Numbered from the stretch's first letter, positions 1 through 12,923 are shown. The stretch: 64,000 nt of DNA from Datura wrightii (GCA_035772735.1 JASDFA010000020.1:13681501-13745500); one strand, 5' to 3'. Notes: generated by a model from the letters alone, not told the origin. Translations and numbers: made by a program.

Positions 1-1126
1 GAAAGTAAAAAATTCGGGTAAGTCCTGTACACCATTAAGAAACATTTAAGCATGAAGAGAATATAATACAAGATTTTTCCATTGGTTTTAAATCACTTTT
101 GTGCAACCCTAGTTTGTTAATCCTTCATGGTTCCCACAACCCCTAGTTGTGGAAGTTTTAGCCTCTCATGGTTGTAAGATTATGACATGCATTCATTGAC
201 AAACACATAATTAAGTACTTATAACAATAGAAATAGTAGATAGAAAAACTTCTTTGAATGTGCGAGAATAATCTCAAGAATAATTGATAAAGAAATCAGG
301 AATTGCTCCCAAGAAGTGTTAATCACACAAAAACTACTCAATTCTACGTTCTCTTTTGATTCTCTATTGATTTCTATGAAAATAAAACATAAGAGGTATT
401 TACAGATATCAGAAACCTTTTCCTAAGCTAATAGAGAGATTTTCCATAATTGGCACCGCCTGTGCCACGACTTGTCATATGACCCGTAGTAGGATTGTAC
501 GGGTCGTACCTGCCTTTCGTACGTCCTTGGCTGGCTGAAACTTTGTCTAAGTGTTGTGAGCTGCTACGACTTGTACCTCCTTCCTATGAGTCATAAAATG
601 CATCTGTGGCTTGGTTATGAGAATTCTAGCATCTTCTGGAATGTTTCACGAGTGTTGTGGTACGACTCGTGCCTTCTTGCCACGACTCATACTCTCTATA
701 GTGCCTGAAATTCCACCAAGTCTTGAATAGTCACTGGAGCTCATCATGGCTCATGGTACGGGTTGTATGTAAGTGCTACGACCTGTGGGTTCCACCGATA
801 CCAAAAGGTTGCCTTGTACGAATTCTCTAAAGTTTTCCACGGCTCCAGTTACAACTCGTACTGAGAGTCGTATGTTGCCTTCTTCACTATTCAGTCTTAT
901 GAACTTTATCACGGTTCTCAGTACGACTCGTATAATCTAGATAGGACTATTGAGACTGGTACTTTGACTGATTTTTTGCATTTTCAGGCTTCTTTTAGAC
1001 ATCTTTGCTCCAACACTTGTTTTTCCTGAAAGCAAAGTAAAAGTGCCTTATATCCATATAAACATACCTAAGTCCATGCTATTTTATTAGTTTTAAGTGT
1101 CGAAAGTGATGTAAACTCACAACACA
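1..1126 (-). repeat. Athila-like LTR of fragment Z (partial)
   Basis: Read on the minus strand this LTR starts at 1126 with TGTGTTGTGAG, closely matching the start of the LTR of element D (47788 on the plus strand), and it sits directly downstream of the same internal sequence (the stretch around AGTTGAGGGTGTTGATG). The window edge cuts off its far end. It holds many scattered copies of a motif close to ACGACTCGT and its complement between about 460 and 950. No coding sequence is seen. As the element lies on the minus strand, this is its 3' LTR. Confidence 0.75.
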
Positions 1127-4100
1127 TCAACACCCTCAACTTAAGTCTTTTGCATGTCCTCATGTAAAGAAAAAGAAAAACTAAACACAATGCTTAACTA
1201 GAAAATAAACATAAGACACTACAACCAATATCAAGCAAAATTGCACTATGACTCCAAAAAACTTTTGACCCTTTTCCCGTGAACCAAATTAGCACATGCA
1301 CTACAAGCAACTACAAAATATGATAATAGGGATCAAGACATGTCCTCCGTCTATCGACAGGTAGTCAAGTCATCACCTATGCTTTTCACACATACCACTG
1401 GTAAAGTAAAACAGAAACCATGTACCCTCATAGCAAACGATGTTCCCCACTCACAGATATAACAAAATATATGATATGAGACTAAACAAGTGAGACTCTC
1501 ACTCTCACAAAGAAGTTTCAAATACTGCATATTGGATACCATAGGCTTTCCCTTATTTTCTCTACTTTAGTGTGTCATATGGTTAGGTTAGGATCACTAT
1601 AAGACTTGTTTCGGCTTGTAATGTAGGCTTTTGGGCTGGGTAAGGTAAATATGGAAACTTTTGAGTGATTAAAACCCCTCCTTGGCTCTACATACATGTG
1701 GCTCTATTCTTCACTTATTTCACTCTTTTTGCCTTTTATTCTTTTTCCCTTTCCACCCTTTTTATACACTTATACGAGTGTGGTGTATTTTCAAACTTTT
1801 TCATGCATTATTTTCTTTTTAGAATAATTATTTTTTTCTTTTTTTTCACACCACACCTCATTTTCACCCTTTTTCTCTTTTCTCTCCCTTTTTCACCTTC
1901 CCAATCTTTATGCACCCCTACTCTAGCCACCCTCAACTTAGGAATTTTGCCTATGTTGAGGTTCACAATATCCAAGGAGAGACCAGGGAAAATGGGCTTA
2001 ACAAAAATGGCCTATGATCCTTTCTTAACCAATCATCCTTAAACCTATGCAAAGACCAATCGGGAAAGTTCTAGATCCTCTGCACAGTTTTGAACTGGGT
2101 ATCAGACCTCACTCACTCATGGTACATGATTTATACTCACTCTACTTGTCCAATTTATTCATGATTTAACAAAAACTACACATGCTAATATACTGAATTG
2201 ACATCAAAATATCCACAGAAATCATGCATGCAGTCACAAGTACACAGCTAATTCATCAAAAAAAATTTTAAACAGGGTCAAATTTTCACAAATCCAAAAC
2301 TAGTGTAATTTATTGGCTGAGTACTCCTAAGTTACTTTCTAATTAAATAAAAATCACAAAAATAAAATCCTAAACATGCCAGTTCTACTAGATAGCATCC
2401 CGAGGGAAAATAAACACAACAAGAAAAACCCTTGGACGAATCAAAAATTCCAAAAATACAAGTACACCCCTTCCCCTTTTTGAAAAGTGTGTTTCATCCC
2501 CGAAGCATAAAAAATATAAGAATAGAGGGAAGAGAACATACCTGTGGAGCTCTAAGCGCTCCTGTTATCCTGTGGAGGAGGTATCTCCACTGCAATCGTG
2601 GCGCTAGCGGTGACCGGTGCACTCATTGGTGGAACAATAGGGGGAGTGGTTACCCCCTCAGTAGACTCGGCCATCTCTACGGCCTCCAAAATGGTCGGGG
2701 CTGAATGTGGCTCGCCTGTAGGGTCCCTTCCACTAGCAAGCTCGGGCTGATCCATGGTGGAGCTACCCGCTCCTCTAGCTCGCTCCTGCGGCTCTAACAT
2801 GTGTGAGCCATGAGTCTGTAGGCTGTCCACTCGTGCCCGCTTGCGTTCTCTTCTTTCTTTCTTCTTTCTCTTTTTAAGGGTCTCATCTCCAACATCCTCG
2901 GAGACCTTCTTCTTCCTTTTCTCTTTGCTTGGTACTGTGGACTCCTAGTAGGCCGCTAAATCAAGCTCCTCCTCAATATTCAAATCCAAGTCAGAAAGAG
3001 TGGGGGCTGGTATGATTGCCGGCTATCAAGATGACAACTCGGCCACTTGGCTCCGAAGAGCTCCCAACTCCTCACGGAGGCTACCTGTATCTGTATGCTT
3101 CTCCATGCACCTATTCAATCGACTCTCAAACCCGTCGAGCCTGGCATACAAGGCCTATGTGACTGTGTCTATCTCTGCTTTGACCCAACGCTTGACATTC
3201 TCCATCATTGCTTGAATTTTTCTCTCGGCCATAGTTAGTATTTTGTCTAGCTTCTGGAGAAAATCTTGGGGCACTAGGACATACCTTGTTGGAGTCAAGC
3301 TCGGTAAGCTGAGCAATGGTGTAGCAAAAGTGCTGGGAGCCGTCTCTGAATTACTGGCATTTGTAGCTGGTGTCTCGCTCTACTCCTGTGAGGTAGGGGA
3401 ATTCACTTGTGCACCCCCAATTGGCCGGGTCAGTAGAACTGCTGTGGGAAGTCAGACCCAACTCACCAGGTTCATCTCATCTCGGATTAGGCCAATTTCT
3501 ACTATTCTTTGTCCGCCGATCAGCCGCTCATCACTCCTGTGCACTGTGATACCTTCCTCCATGCATAATCTGAATATGAGGCTCAGGAATGGATAGCAGT
3601 GCTCAATCCTATAGTCCGATCTCGCATCTCCACAGTAATAACCCTCGGAATGTTGATGGGGTATCTGTACATGATACACGCCACCAAAGCTGTTCTATCC
3701 ACACTGAGGGTGTTGTCATTAACTATTGATGCCAACTAGTACCGCACTAACATCCAGCAGGCCTTTTCTACGAAGTTTAAAGAATTCTTTGGGACCTGTT
3801 TGTCGCTAGTGACCCATTCTGCCTCATCTCTGGACAACCACTGCATCTGCCTCCTCCTCTCATCACGGGCAAGCTGCTTGGTCTTTTTTAATGCTTCCAC
3901 CTGATACTCATATTCTGGCGTGGTGTGTAGATGTGTGAACTGACGCCCATATAGTATCAGAGAAAAGGTATGCTTGGATATATCGACCTCTCGGCCTCTA
4001 ACTAGAACACTCTCCAGTTTGGTCTGATCTTTCAATTTCTGCCCCTCTTTGGCCTTCTGCTCCATGGTCGCCAAATAGTTGGCATAGAACTCATAGACGA

Positions 4101-4252
4101 TTTTTGAAGTGTAGTTGTATGGAGTCCTAGACATCCACTTGAAGCCGTAGAAACTGAATATTCGCTTCATCTCCTATACCTTATTCAATGAATTTGTGAG
4201 GATCCATGGCTCTTCTTGCATGCTCTGCCTAGGCTTATTTTTGGCGGTGTGA
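1127..4252 (-). mobile_element. Athila-like internal region, fragment Z
   Basis: This is the 3' part of an Athila-like Ty3/Gypsy retrotransposon on the minus strand. It matches, in reverse complement, the region downstream of pol in element D (about 44000-47787): first the extra ORF, then a long noncoding stretch, then the LTR. The gag-pol part is absent because the LTR of element A begins abruptly at 4253. Z is therefore older than A. The noncoding part (about 1127-2450) contains a strongly pyrimidine-rich plus-strand tract around 1690-1900, purine-rich in the element's own sense, and I see no gene in it. Confidence 0.7.
2500..4200 (-). pseudogene. Extra (env-position) ORF of fragment Z
   Basis: This is the decayed ORF that Athila-type elements carry between pol and the 3' LTR. 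Its best-preserved block (4170-3736, 144 residues) aligns with the D block at 44726-45139; both share a SLILYG / SILLYG segment, a WLSR motif and a conserved LVR end. A stop at 3736 and a later frame change (near 3680) break it; further homologous pieces are 3679-3452 and 2830-2552. Toward the C-terminus (about 2825-2930) it encodes several clusters of Lys and Arg that look like nuclear localisation signals. It resembles proteins annotated in plants only as 'putative plant transposon protein'. It has no recognisable envelope features, and its function is unknown. Confidence 0.6.
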
Positions 4253-6521
4253 TGTAATATCCCAGAAGTTCTTAAGACTAGACTCGACAGTTGAAATGAA
4301 AAGTAACAGAAAAATTTGAATATCTACTCAAAACGACTCATTGTACGGATCATTGTTGGAACCAATGACCCATGAAAGGTTCCAATGGTGAGAAGCTACA
4401 GAATCGGGCTAGGAAGTACGGGCCTCAAAATGACCCGTTGGATCTTGTAATGAGTCGTTGGATGGGAGTCACTGTGAGGTTGGTCTTGATTAGCGAGGAA
4501 GTAATGAGTCATGGTACGACCTATTGTTGGAAGCAACGAGCCGTTGTCAGTGTCCATTGAGAGAAATCCTAGGTTAGGGTAGTGGTGACGACGACTGGTT
4601 GCAAAAAGTCATTGGAGCTTGTAATGACTCATCCTGTTCAGTCGTGGTAGAGGACCTGAGACCTCAATTAGGGATGAGACGACGAGGGGATGTAACGGAT
4701 CATTGGATCCAGTAGCAGTCCATTGTGATGCCCGTTGCCACTGGCAGTGCAGTTTTTTCAGAAATTTCATCAAGGGTATTTTCGTTATTCCTAAGACCTA
4801 GGGTTCTAAACTACGTCATTTTAAGATTGAAATAATTTTTTTAAAGAAGGGTTAAGTTATTTTAAGCCTATCCTAATTCATACACGCAAGCTTAGGGGTT
4901 TGAGAGGTGATCAAGTCCAGTTTTCTTCGAAGTTCTTCCTCAATTCTCTTTGGGCAATCAAGGAAGTGGTAAAAAATCAAGTCTCTTCAGGTATGTAGAG
5001 TTATGAGTGGGTGTAATTGTCCACACCCATTCCCAATAACTCTCTATTTCATGAAATCCTTATTGATGAATTTATGGAGTTTTTACCCAATGTGTGAATT
5101 TCCTAAGTTTCTATCATGGGTATGATCTAAACATGTTTTGAGTGTTGAATTATAATAAATGGATAGATTTTAAAATTATTTAAGTTATAAATTATGTTTT
5201 CAAGTTTTATAAATTATGATGCCCATCCATGAAAGTTCATGAAAGTTGAGATCCATGAGATATGTGTTCAAGTATGATGATATGTTTATGAAGAAAGTAT
5301 GATTTCGAATTACTGGTGTCTATGTTCATGTCTTTGAGAGAATTAAGTTGATTTCAAGCATGTTAAGTATTGGTCAAGCCCATATAATCAAGTATGTTTT
5401 ACGATTTCATGTTATTTGCTTACCACATGGTTTTGGAGTTTAGACTCTCATTATTTTTAGCTTGTGGTATGGTTTGAGCCAAGACTCCTCATGTTATGAT
5501 TTCAGATTTATGCATGTACGTTATGAGTTATCTTCATCACTAGACGATGGTCAGCTTCGTTGAAAAATGATGGAGAGCATATGCATGTTTTTAGAAGTAG
5601 TGTCTAGCACCGAGTAGGCTAAGAGTCAGTTAACTCTACACCTTAGAACTACGCACCAACATAGGTATGTTCAGATTACTTTGGAACCTCCCTTGGAACT
5701 TCCCCTGTCCCCAAGGGGCCTTGAGCTTGATATCGATATCATGGTAGCGCCCTTAGGCCTGGAAAGATTTTGGACGGCTCTGCCCACTTGAATGTGATAG
5801 TCAGGACCACGTAAGTTCTATCGTGGTAATATCGGTTATATGACGAGTCTCCCATTGTTCCTCATGATTTCAGTTATGCATGTACATTAATTATGTTATT
5901 ATCTTTTCAGCAGGTTTGACCCAATGTTTAGTTTTATATGACTATCAGTTTTCAACTTTGGGTCATTCGATTTAGTTATGTTCAGATCATGATTTCAGAA
6001 AATAACATGCAATCCCTATTCTTAGAATCTTATCTCGAATACGTGTTTATTATGCATGTTTAATGATTTTACTTACTTAGTGGTTTTACTTACCTTGCAT
6101 ACTCAGTACATTCCACATACTAACCGCATACGCTATGCTGTATCGTTTTATGATACAGGATCTGATATCCAGACTCAGTCTCCCCGCTAGTCAGACTTCT
6201 GGAGTTAGCACTTCTTAGTCCCAGTTGGTGAGTCCTCATCTTGCGAGGGCCCTTTTTATCATTTGTATTTCGTCTTTTCAGTTTTCAGACTATAGTAAGT
6301 TAGTTAGGATTTTGTTCCATCAACTTATCTGTATTAGAGGCTTTTCGGACATAGTTTGTATTTAGATGTTATGTTCTGTTCAGACTTCCACTTTGTTATT
6401 CATGTTAATCTTCCTTTTTAATGAATGAGTTAGATGTTATGTTCATGCCATGGGTTGAATTGGAGCCTCTCGAGGTCCCTTTTCTCGTGTCTTAATCCGG
6501 GCCTATGTTAGGGTCGTGACA
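4253..6521 (+). repeat. 5' LTR of Tekay-like element A
   Basis: The LTR runs from TGTAATATCCC at 4253 to GTCGTGACA at 6521 and is followed at once by a tRNA-Met primer site. The start sequence TGTAAT.CCC and the 2.3-kb length match the other Tekay-like LTRs in the window. The first 500 bases contain repeated variants of the ACGACTCGT motif (about 4330-4740). There is no coding sequence. The partner 3' LTR lies outside the window. Confidence 0.8.
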
Positions 6522-6525
6522 AACT

Positions 6526-6537
6526 TGGTATCAGATC
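6526..6537 (+). promoter_or_regulatory. Primer binding site of element A (tRNA-Met)
   Basis: TGGTATCAGATC lies four bases after the LTR end. It is complementary to the 3' end of initiator tRNA-Met apart from one base (the usual form ends in AGC). This fixes the LTR boundary and the plus-strand orientation. Confidence 0.85.
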
Positions 6538-6732
6538 ATTAGGTTTTGAAGCGTCCTAGGATATCTGATAGCCGCGTTAAGTAGAGTCTTTTTCATGGGT
6601 GTGAAGCGCGCCACACTTATGGAGAAGAGGCTATGAGACATTTAGGAAATATTCCCTTCTTTCATGATCTATGTCGTGCAGTGAAGTGTCTCTCTGTCCT
6701 TCTAACTCGTGCTATACACATTTGCAGAATCA

Positions 6733-6896
6733 TGCCTCCCCACAGAGTTAATGGAAGGAGAAACAGAAATGGGAATGGCCACAAGGATGGAAATGGAGAC
6801 GGGCACCAGCAAGCCCCACTAGCCCCTGAGGAGTACGTAACCGAGCCATTTGCCCATGCTGAGTTCAGGGTAGCATTCAGATGTTAGCTCAGGCCT
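6733..6896 (+). pseudogene. gag N-terminal fragment, element A
   Basis: The reading frame starts at an ATG with MPPHRVNGRRNRNGNG, the usual polar and basic start of Tekay/Del-type Gag proteins. It runs into the conserved 'F.HAEFR.AFQML' stretch, where a missing base shifts the frame and gives an early stop at 6885. The sequence stops being gag at 6897, where the LTR of element E begins. Gag coding of the same type resumes at 63526. The two pieces are probably one gene split by E, with roughly 130 codons lost between them, since no target duplication is found. Confidence 0.7.
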
Positions 6897-8999
6897 TGAC
6901 CGCCCCAAGCTAACACCCTGGACGAGACACAGTACTTGGAGTCACAAGTAACCCCAAGTAAACCCCTGGTCTATCATACACTAGCACTCTGAGTAGCATA
7001 AAAATGTATACAATGGAAGTCTAAGGCAAAAATATGAATACTTGAAAGAAATAAAACTGGTTCATAGTATTTGAACATATTAGGACAAAACTACAAGTCT
7101 GAAAAACCAATCTATGTCTGAAAGCCACTATGACTGATAAGTTGCTGGGACAAGCCCCCAGATAACTCAAAATATAAATAGAAGGAAATAAAATATAACT
7201 GAAGTAAATAATCTCCATCCTCGCAGAATGAGGACTTACCAACTAGAACAGCTAAAGTCTGCAGTGAGTGATCGGCTAGAGAGGCTGAGATTGAAATCCT
7301 GCAGCTGTATCATAAAATGATACAACATAAAAGTATGCGTCAGTACTTTGAATGTACTAAGTAAGTGAGAGAAGCATAAAACAATGGAATAAATAAAAAG
7401 AAAATGTTGAACTGGAAGGACATGCAATGAACAAACTACTAAACTGAATAACTAAAATACTGAGATGGTCTAAAGGACCCTGTCTGATGGTCAAAGCATG
7501 TTCTAAATTTGGAATACTGATCTGAACTGAACTGAAACTGGACTAAACTGACTAGTGGAAGAGTCTATAACCGACATATGACCACGTGAGCTAGACGTGG
7601 AGTCCGATGTATACACTCCATCGATAGGACCCAATATACCTTATTGGGGTATAAAGGCATGAACTAGGTGATCACAAGAGTCTGGGGCCATGAGGCCAAT
7701 AGTAACTGTAACCTACGGTGGCAACGATGTTTTGGGATTTGGGTGCGCTGGAACCAGGTCCGCTCGGTGCTAAGTCCTACTCCCACTGGATAGTCCTAGA
7801 CTGAATACTAAGTTGATAGCTCGAAATTGGGGCCAAAGACTAGTCAAGGATACATATCTGAAAACACCCTGAGAGTCTTATCAGATCAAATTCTGGAACT
7901 AGGTTCAAAGATCGGTCAGAGTTGCTTATCTGAAAGCGTCGTAACCATCTAAAGAACAAACTAAAATATGAAACTGGGATCCTAAGGCTAGTCAGAGCTA
8001 TTTATCTAAAGTTTCATGACCACCTAGTGGATTAATAAAACTAAATTCTTATTCTAATTCTGATAACTAGGAGGTACTACTGACACCACAAGAATTTCTA
8101 TAGTCAAACTAATCAACTGGCATTTTCTGACTGACATTGAGAATTCTAACAATCTTACTAAAATTGAACTGACAACAATCTGATTTAGTTTCAATGCTAC
8201 CAACAACATGGGAGTCCATAATACTGATAAATCCAAGAAAAAATTCGATATTCAAGCACTAATGCAAATTTCAAGACTTCCTAACTCAAGAAATAGGGCT
8301 AAATTTCACTTCAAAAGATTTAATATTATTTTAGTCACAAACTAGTGCAAAATATCTATAATTAACATGGTATCCCACATGATTTAGACGAAGTATGACT
8401 AGAAATTTCTAGACATTCGGTAGTTTCAGGGCTTCAACTGATAGAGAGAAATAAAATAGGAAGGAATTTGGGAACACAATGGAAGAACTATTCCCTTTCA
8501 GAATTCCCACATACCTGGTGAAGAAGCCTGAAGTATTCCCTTGAGAAACTGAGGAGAAAAGGTTGACCTAGCTCTTGCTCTGAAAAGTTATGAGAGAAGT
8601 TCTATGATGAATCCTGAGAGTCTAGATGGGGAGAATGAGGAAAGAAACTGTTTAACCCCTCTAATAAGTCTGAAAATATGCTTAAAATGACATAGTTTAG
8701 AGTCTAGGAGGGCAGGAAATTACTGAAAGACCCTTGAAAACTCGCAGGGGAAAACTGATCACCAGTCCTCATGGGTGACCTAATGGGTCCTGATTAGAGA
8801 CCACGAATCATCGTCACTCGTGAGGTGCACTGCCTGGAACACACTGATGGTCACCCATGAGGGACCTAACGAGTCGTGGTTAGTGACCGCGACTCATGGG
8901 CTACACTGCCTCAAACACTCGGGAGTCCCCATGGGTGACACCACGACTCGTGGTATCCCAAATGAGTCGTGGTGAGGACTCATTGGGTACACTGCCTAA

Positions 9000-10703
9000 T
9001 GATCGTGGGCAAAATAGCATGCCCGAGTGATGCTTTATAACTTAGTTTTGTCTTGTTTATCGAATTAATTATATGCATTCTCATGTGATTTTATGTAAAT
9101 GTGAATATATACTAACCAACATGATTAGTCCTTATTTTTGAAGGTTAATAATGCATTTGAGGAACTAATTCATAATTTGGTGAAGTGGAGGAATGGAATC
9201 AAGAGCAAAACGTGAATGTCAACAAGAAAACATGCAATAACTGGCACCCTGCGATAGGGGCCGTGGCACGCTGCCAACGCGACAACACTTGGCCAAAAAT
9301 TGCATTTTTTGGCACATTCTAGTGAGGATACGCGTTACCTCCGTGTTACGGAGGTCAAGTAGGGCGTTCAACTCCATGACACGTTGCTGTTCAACCATAG
9401 GCCAAATTTTGCATTTTTTCAGCATAGTATAAATTGAAACCTTAGCTCCTAAAATCAGATTGTCACGATTTTTTCTGAAAAACTACCTAGGAGTGAAGGG
9501 AGAAGTGGGAGAACTCACCTAGGGTTCATCAATTTCATCTTCTTATCTACCAATTCTTGTAAGTATGTTACTTTAACAATGTTTTCTTGTAATTTTACGA
9601 ACTTGAATGTCTAGAACCCTTCCTCTACGGTTGAAGCCATGAGTTCTGAGTGTGTTTTTATGAATTTGCTTTGGAATTAAGTTATTGATTGTTGTTTTGT
9701 CTTGAATTATTAATTATGGTTGTTTTTATGATTGATCACCATGAAAACACACATGTTAAACTTAGGCAAATGCTTGAGAAAGAAAACCTAGGGAAGAACA
9801 TAAGAATGTAGGAAGAAAGTTCTTATCTTTTGATAAGATTTTGTGGTTAGGATAGAAATATACCTAATACCTTGCTTGGTTGATAAAATGGGAAGAGAGA
9901 AAGACACCGGCTTAGATTTGTCACTCCACCACTGGCAGAAGTAGTTGTAAAGCTAAGTTTGGTTAAATGGTTGGAGGTACAAAAGTACCCTAATCAATGG
10001 CATAACCCCATAAACCACATCCACGTAGTTAATTGCCCATGAACTAGAATTAGCATCCTCGCTCACAATGATGTAGTGAGGCTAGTTTGTCGTGTTTAGA
10101 GGCTCGAAAGACCATGAACATGCAATTCTAATTATGTGAGACGACAATCGATAGGTTCATACTTAAACCATTGCAAATCGTAATATCGCATGATTATCGC
10201 ATGTAAATCGTAATATCGCATGTAAAGCTAAGTTTGGTTAAATGGTTGGAGGTACAAAAGTACCCTAATCAATGGCATAACCCCATAAACCACATCCACG
10301 TAGTTAATTGCCCATGAACTAGAATTAGCATCCTCGCTCACAATGATGTAGTGAGGCTAGTTTGTCGTGTTTAGAGGCTCGAAAGACCATGAACATGCAA
10401 TTCTAATTATGTGAGACGACAATCGATAGGTTCATACTTAAACCATTGCAAATCGTAATATCGCATGATTATCTGGTTTTAACTCTATGTTGCTCCTAGA
10501 GTGAATTCAGAATATTTCGTTGAACATATTTAGACTTAATTAAACCTTCTTGAAAACCTCTATAATCAACACTTGCGAAAGTTAATATCACACTCGAACT
10601 TGATAGTTAGCTGAATTGGTCCAGTCCCTGTGGGTTCGACATCCGACTCTTAAAAAGGGCCACTATATTACTTGTACGACCCGTACACTTGCGGGCAACA
10701 TCA
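9000..10703 (+). repeat. Solo LTR inserted in the LTR of E
   Basis: The 1704-bp insert starts TGATCGTGGGC and ends GGGCAACATCA, so it has TG...CA termini. It is flanked by a perfect 5-bp target duplication, CCTAA (8995-8999 and 10704-10708). The surrounding E LTR continues uninterrupted across the site when compared with 63250-63300. No internal retrotransposon sequence lies between the ends, hence a solo LTR formed by recombination between two LTRs. The 3' end (CCCTGTGGGTTCGACATCC, then ...GGGCAACATCA) resembles Athila/Tat-type LTR ends; the family is not certain. Confidence 0.8.
9946..10472. repeat. Tandem duplication inside the solo LTR
   Basis: About 252 bp starting TGTAAAGCTAAG at 9946 is repeated at 10221, an offset of 275 bp. 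The copies are separated by about 23 bp that repeats the AATCGTAATATCGCATG end of the unit. By eye the copies show no differences, so the duplication is recent or an assembly effect. Confidence 0.85.
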
Positions 10704-10965
10704 CCTAACATTTCTTGGTCTTAAATTATTCTTGACCACAGGTCATATTATGACTCATGGGGGTTGACAATGACTTGTGGTCACACCCATGGTCACCCTT
10801 TTTCAAATTTCCAAATAAGCTCCAAGTCCTCACCACGAGTAACTTAACGACTCGTGGTCACCTCCCATGGGTCACAGAACGACTAGTTCTGTGACCTGGT
10901 GCAGATTTTCCAGTTTTCTCTGATTTAAATTCCAAGTCTAGTCTTTGAGTCTCCAGGGCATTACA

Positions 10966-10985
10966 ATATCTCCCCCTTGGGAACA
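10966..10985 (-). promoter_or_regulatory. Polypurine tract of element E
   Basis: The bases next to the 3' LTR (ATATCTCCCCCTTGGG on the plus strand) are a purine run on the element's strand, in the position expected for the plus-strand DNA primer. The next bases, CATTCATCCTCGAATG, are also found beside the LTR of element C. Confidence 0.75.
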
Positions 10986-11224
10986 TTCATCCTCGAATGT
11001 TGGAAAACATACAGGAAAGCAGAGAATGGAAGTATTTATACACAAATACTAATATGAAAGCTGAAAACTAGCGGAATGGCTATCTCCAAACTGAATCACA
11101 AGCCTAAACTGAATTCACTAATCGTGCACATGTTTATTTACATGAAAGAAGCTGAAACACACAAGCTAATATAGTTTTGGAGAGGAAAATGGATACCTTA
11201 AACTGAAACTGAGTCGGAAGGGAA

Positions 11225-11634
11225 CAAATGGGGGTATCTAGCCATCATATCCGTTTCGTCATCCCACATAGCTCCCTCAACCTACTAATTCCTCCACAGG
11301 AATTTGACCGAAGCAAATTCCTTGTTCCTCGCTTATGAACTGGACGGTCAAGGATCAGTACTGGAACCTCCTCGTACGAGAGACTGTCTTTCACTCCCAC
11401 GCTGTCTAATGGCACAATTGAAGTTGGATCACTGATGCACTTCTTCAATACTGACACATGGAATATTTGGCACACAAATGCCAATTCTGAAGGTAATTCC
11501 AGCTCATAAGCTACTTTGCCAATTCACCTTAAAATTCTATAGGGTCCCACATATCTCGGGCTAAGGTTTCCCTTCTTCCCAAATTTCATCACCCCTTTTA
11601 TGGGTGAAATTTTCAAATAGACCCAGTCATCCAT
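11225..11634 (-). pseudogene. Integrase C-terminus of element E
   Basis: Minus-strand coding sequence for the end of a chromovirus integrase. It enters at the DDWVYLKISP segment (11634), passes GNLSPRYVGPYRI and FHVSVLKKC, and ends in the SLSYEEVPV.ILDR region followed by a poorly preserved chromodomain-like tail. Stops and frame changes break it. At 11634 it joins the pararetrovirus abruptly; the upstream part of the same protein is at 19784-20381. About 24 codons of integrase are missing between the two junctions, judged against the intact homologue in element B. Confidence 0.8.
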
Positions 11635-12069
11635 TTTATGACTTATTTCAACAAAACAAAAACTTTAAAAACTTTACAGATACACATATCTTTTTTCTTC
11701 ATATCTTTTTCTTTATGTCGCCTTCCTTTTTATGTCATTGTCATTCCAGCTGGACTTCTGGTAGCTGCTTGTTATCTTCACCCTGGCATTTTGAACAGTG
11801 GTGATCTGGGTATTTTTGTCCTATAGTTTTACAGTATCTTGTCAGAAGTGCTGGAGAAATGTAGTTCTTCCGTATAGCTCTTGTTGTGGGTATCTCTTCT
11901 GGTTTAAGCAGACTAAGTATCCACTGGCATAGTTCTTCCATGTCTGCTTCTTTATGCTCTCTCGAGTTTGCATATATCATTGTCTGGTCTCTTGCATAAT
12001 AGCTCCAGATAGAATTCCCATTTAAGTAATTATTGGCTAGTTCGTTTAATATTGTAGCTAAGCCAATAA
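11635..12069 (-). repeat. Left terminal direct repeat of the pararetrovirus
   Basis: This carries the end of the transactivator gene and a short 3' flank. It repeats 19349-19783 at an offset of 7714 bp. By eye the copies differ at a handful of positions (for example 11752, 11829 and 11942), and those I saw are transitions. This is terminal redundancy of a circular genome, not an LTR: the ends are not TG...CA and no primer site adjoins. Confidence 0.88.
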
Positions 12070-12907
12070 TTCTTTTATTAGCGTAGAATTCTGGTATATC
12101 TGTACATATTATCTCTTCTTGTTGGTCTATTTTTTCTGGTATAATCATCTCTCTTGTTAATCCTATCTTTACAACCTGTATGATTGGTTTTATTTCATCA
12201 TACAGTATCTCTGCTGGTGCTGAGTATATTTTTATGTAAAAGAATGTTCCTTTTGTTATTCTTTTGTAGGTTGTAAATGCTTTGTGTAGTTCTGGTATAG
12301 TAGCTATTTCATCTCCTGTCTTTGTATAGACCGTGCTGAGTAATCCATAATTGTAACAGGTTCTAACTAGGTTGGAGTTGGTATTTGGTTGTGCTATCAG
12401 TTTATTATATCCCTGTAGGTATTGGGTAATATAGTCTTCTTCTGTGTGCTTGGTATTAGTAGATCTTGGGTTTTTGTTTAAGAATGTTTGTATTTTGTGG
12501 ATATTTTGTATATAGGTACTGGCTATATGGTTGTATGTTTGTTTTGCTTGGTATAGGCTTTCTTTGTATGTACTAGTTTGTGGAGTAGGGTTGGGTTGTA
12601 TATTTTTCCTTGGTATGAATGATTTTTCAAATAGTTTGTTCTTGGTATTTTGGGTAATATTTTCTTCTTTTCTTGCAGTTCCTGAAGTCCCTGCAGCTGA
12701 ACTCAACAAACTGTTAGTTTGGGTTTTTAGGTGTTTCCCAACGTCACCTTTTAGCTCTGGAATTTTAGCGTCTTCCGATCGACGTAGCTCCGCATGTTTA
12801 AAGTCATGCTACTGATTGTTAGCTCTGCTCTTTAGCTGTTGTATCTCTGTTTCCATACTGTCCACTTTTTTGCAAAGTGTAGTAAGGAGACTGAGTATTT
12901 GTTCCAT
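11741..12907 (-). pseudogene. Transactivator/viroplasmin-like protein (TAV), one internal stop
   Basis: This is the last gene of the viral unit. Caulimovirid TAV proteins form inclusion bodies and promote reinitiation of translation on the polycistronic RNA. The ATG at 12907 lies 17 bases after the RT stop. The frame reads 32 codons, meets an in-frame TAG (12811-12809), and is then open for about 350 codons to 11741. The central region resembles the mini-TAV core, with FFYIKIYSAPAEILYDEIKP as the clearest segment. A C-terminal HHCSKC cluster hints at metal binding. The N-terminal 32 residues look helical. The stop is one transition from a glutamine codon. The family call rests on the core segment and gene position. 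Confidence 0.78.
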
Positions 12908-12923
12908 ATTGTCCTTTCTATCT

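Larger units (their letters stand above)
6897..10965 (-). repeat. 3' LTR of element E, split by a solo LTR
   Basis: It is collinear with 61204-63525: both begin near CGCCCC.AGCT and end in GGGCATTACA. The copy is interrupted at 8999/10704 by the solo LTR. Excluding that insert the length is about 2.36 kb. Clusters of the ACGACTCGT motif occur at about 8750-8990 and 10740-10900. The start at 6897 (TGACCGCCCC) is degenerate relative to the TGTCACGCCCC of related LTRs. Confidence 0.8.

Noticed and set aside
1665..2042. 125-codon plus-strand ORF rich in Phe and Leu
   Set aside because: It is the antisense of a low-complexity purine tract of an Athila 3' region; the membrane-like composition comes from TTT/CTT runs.
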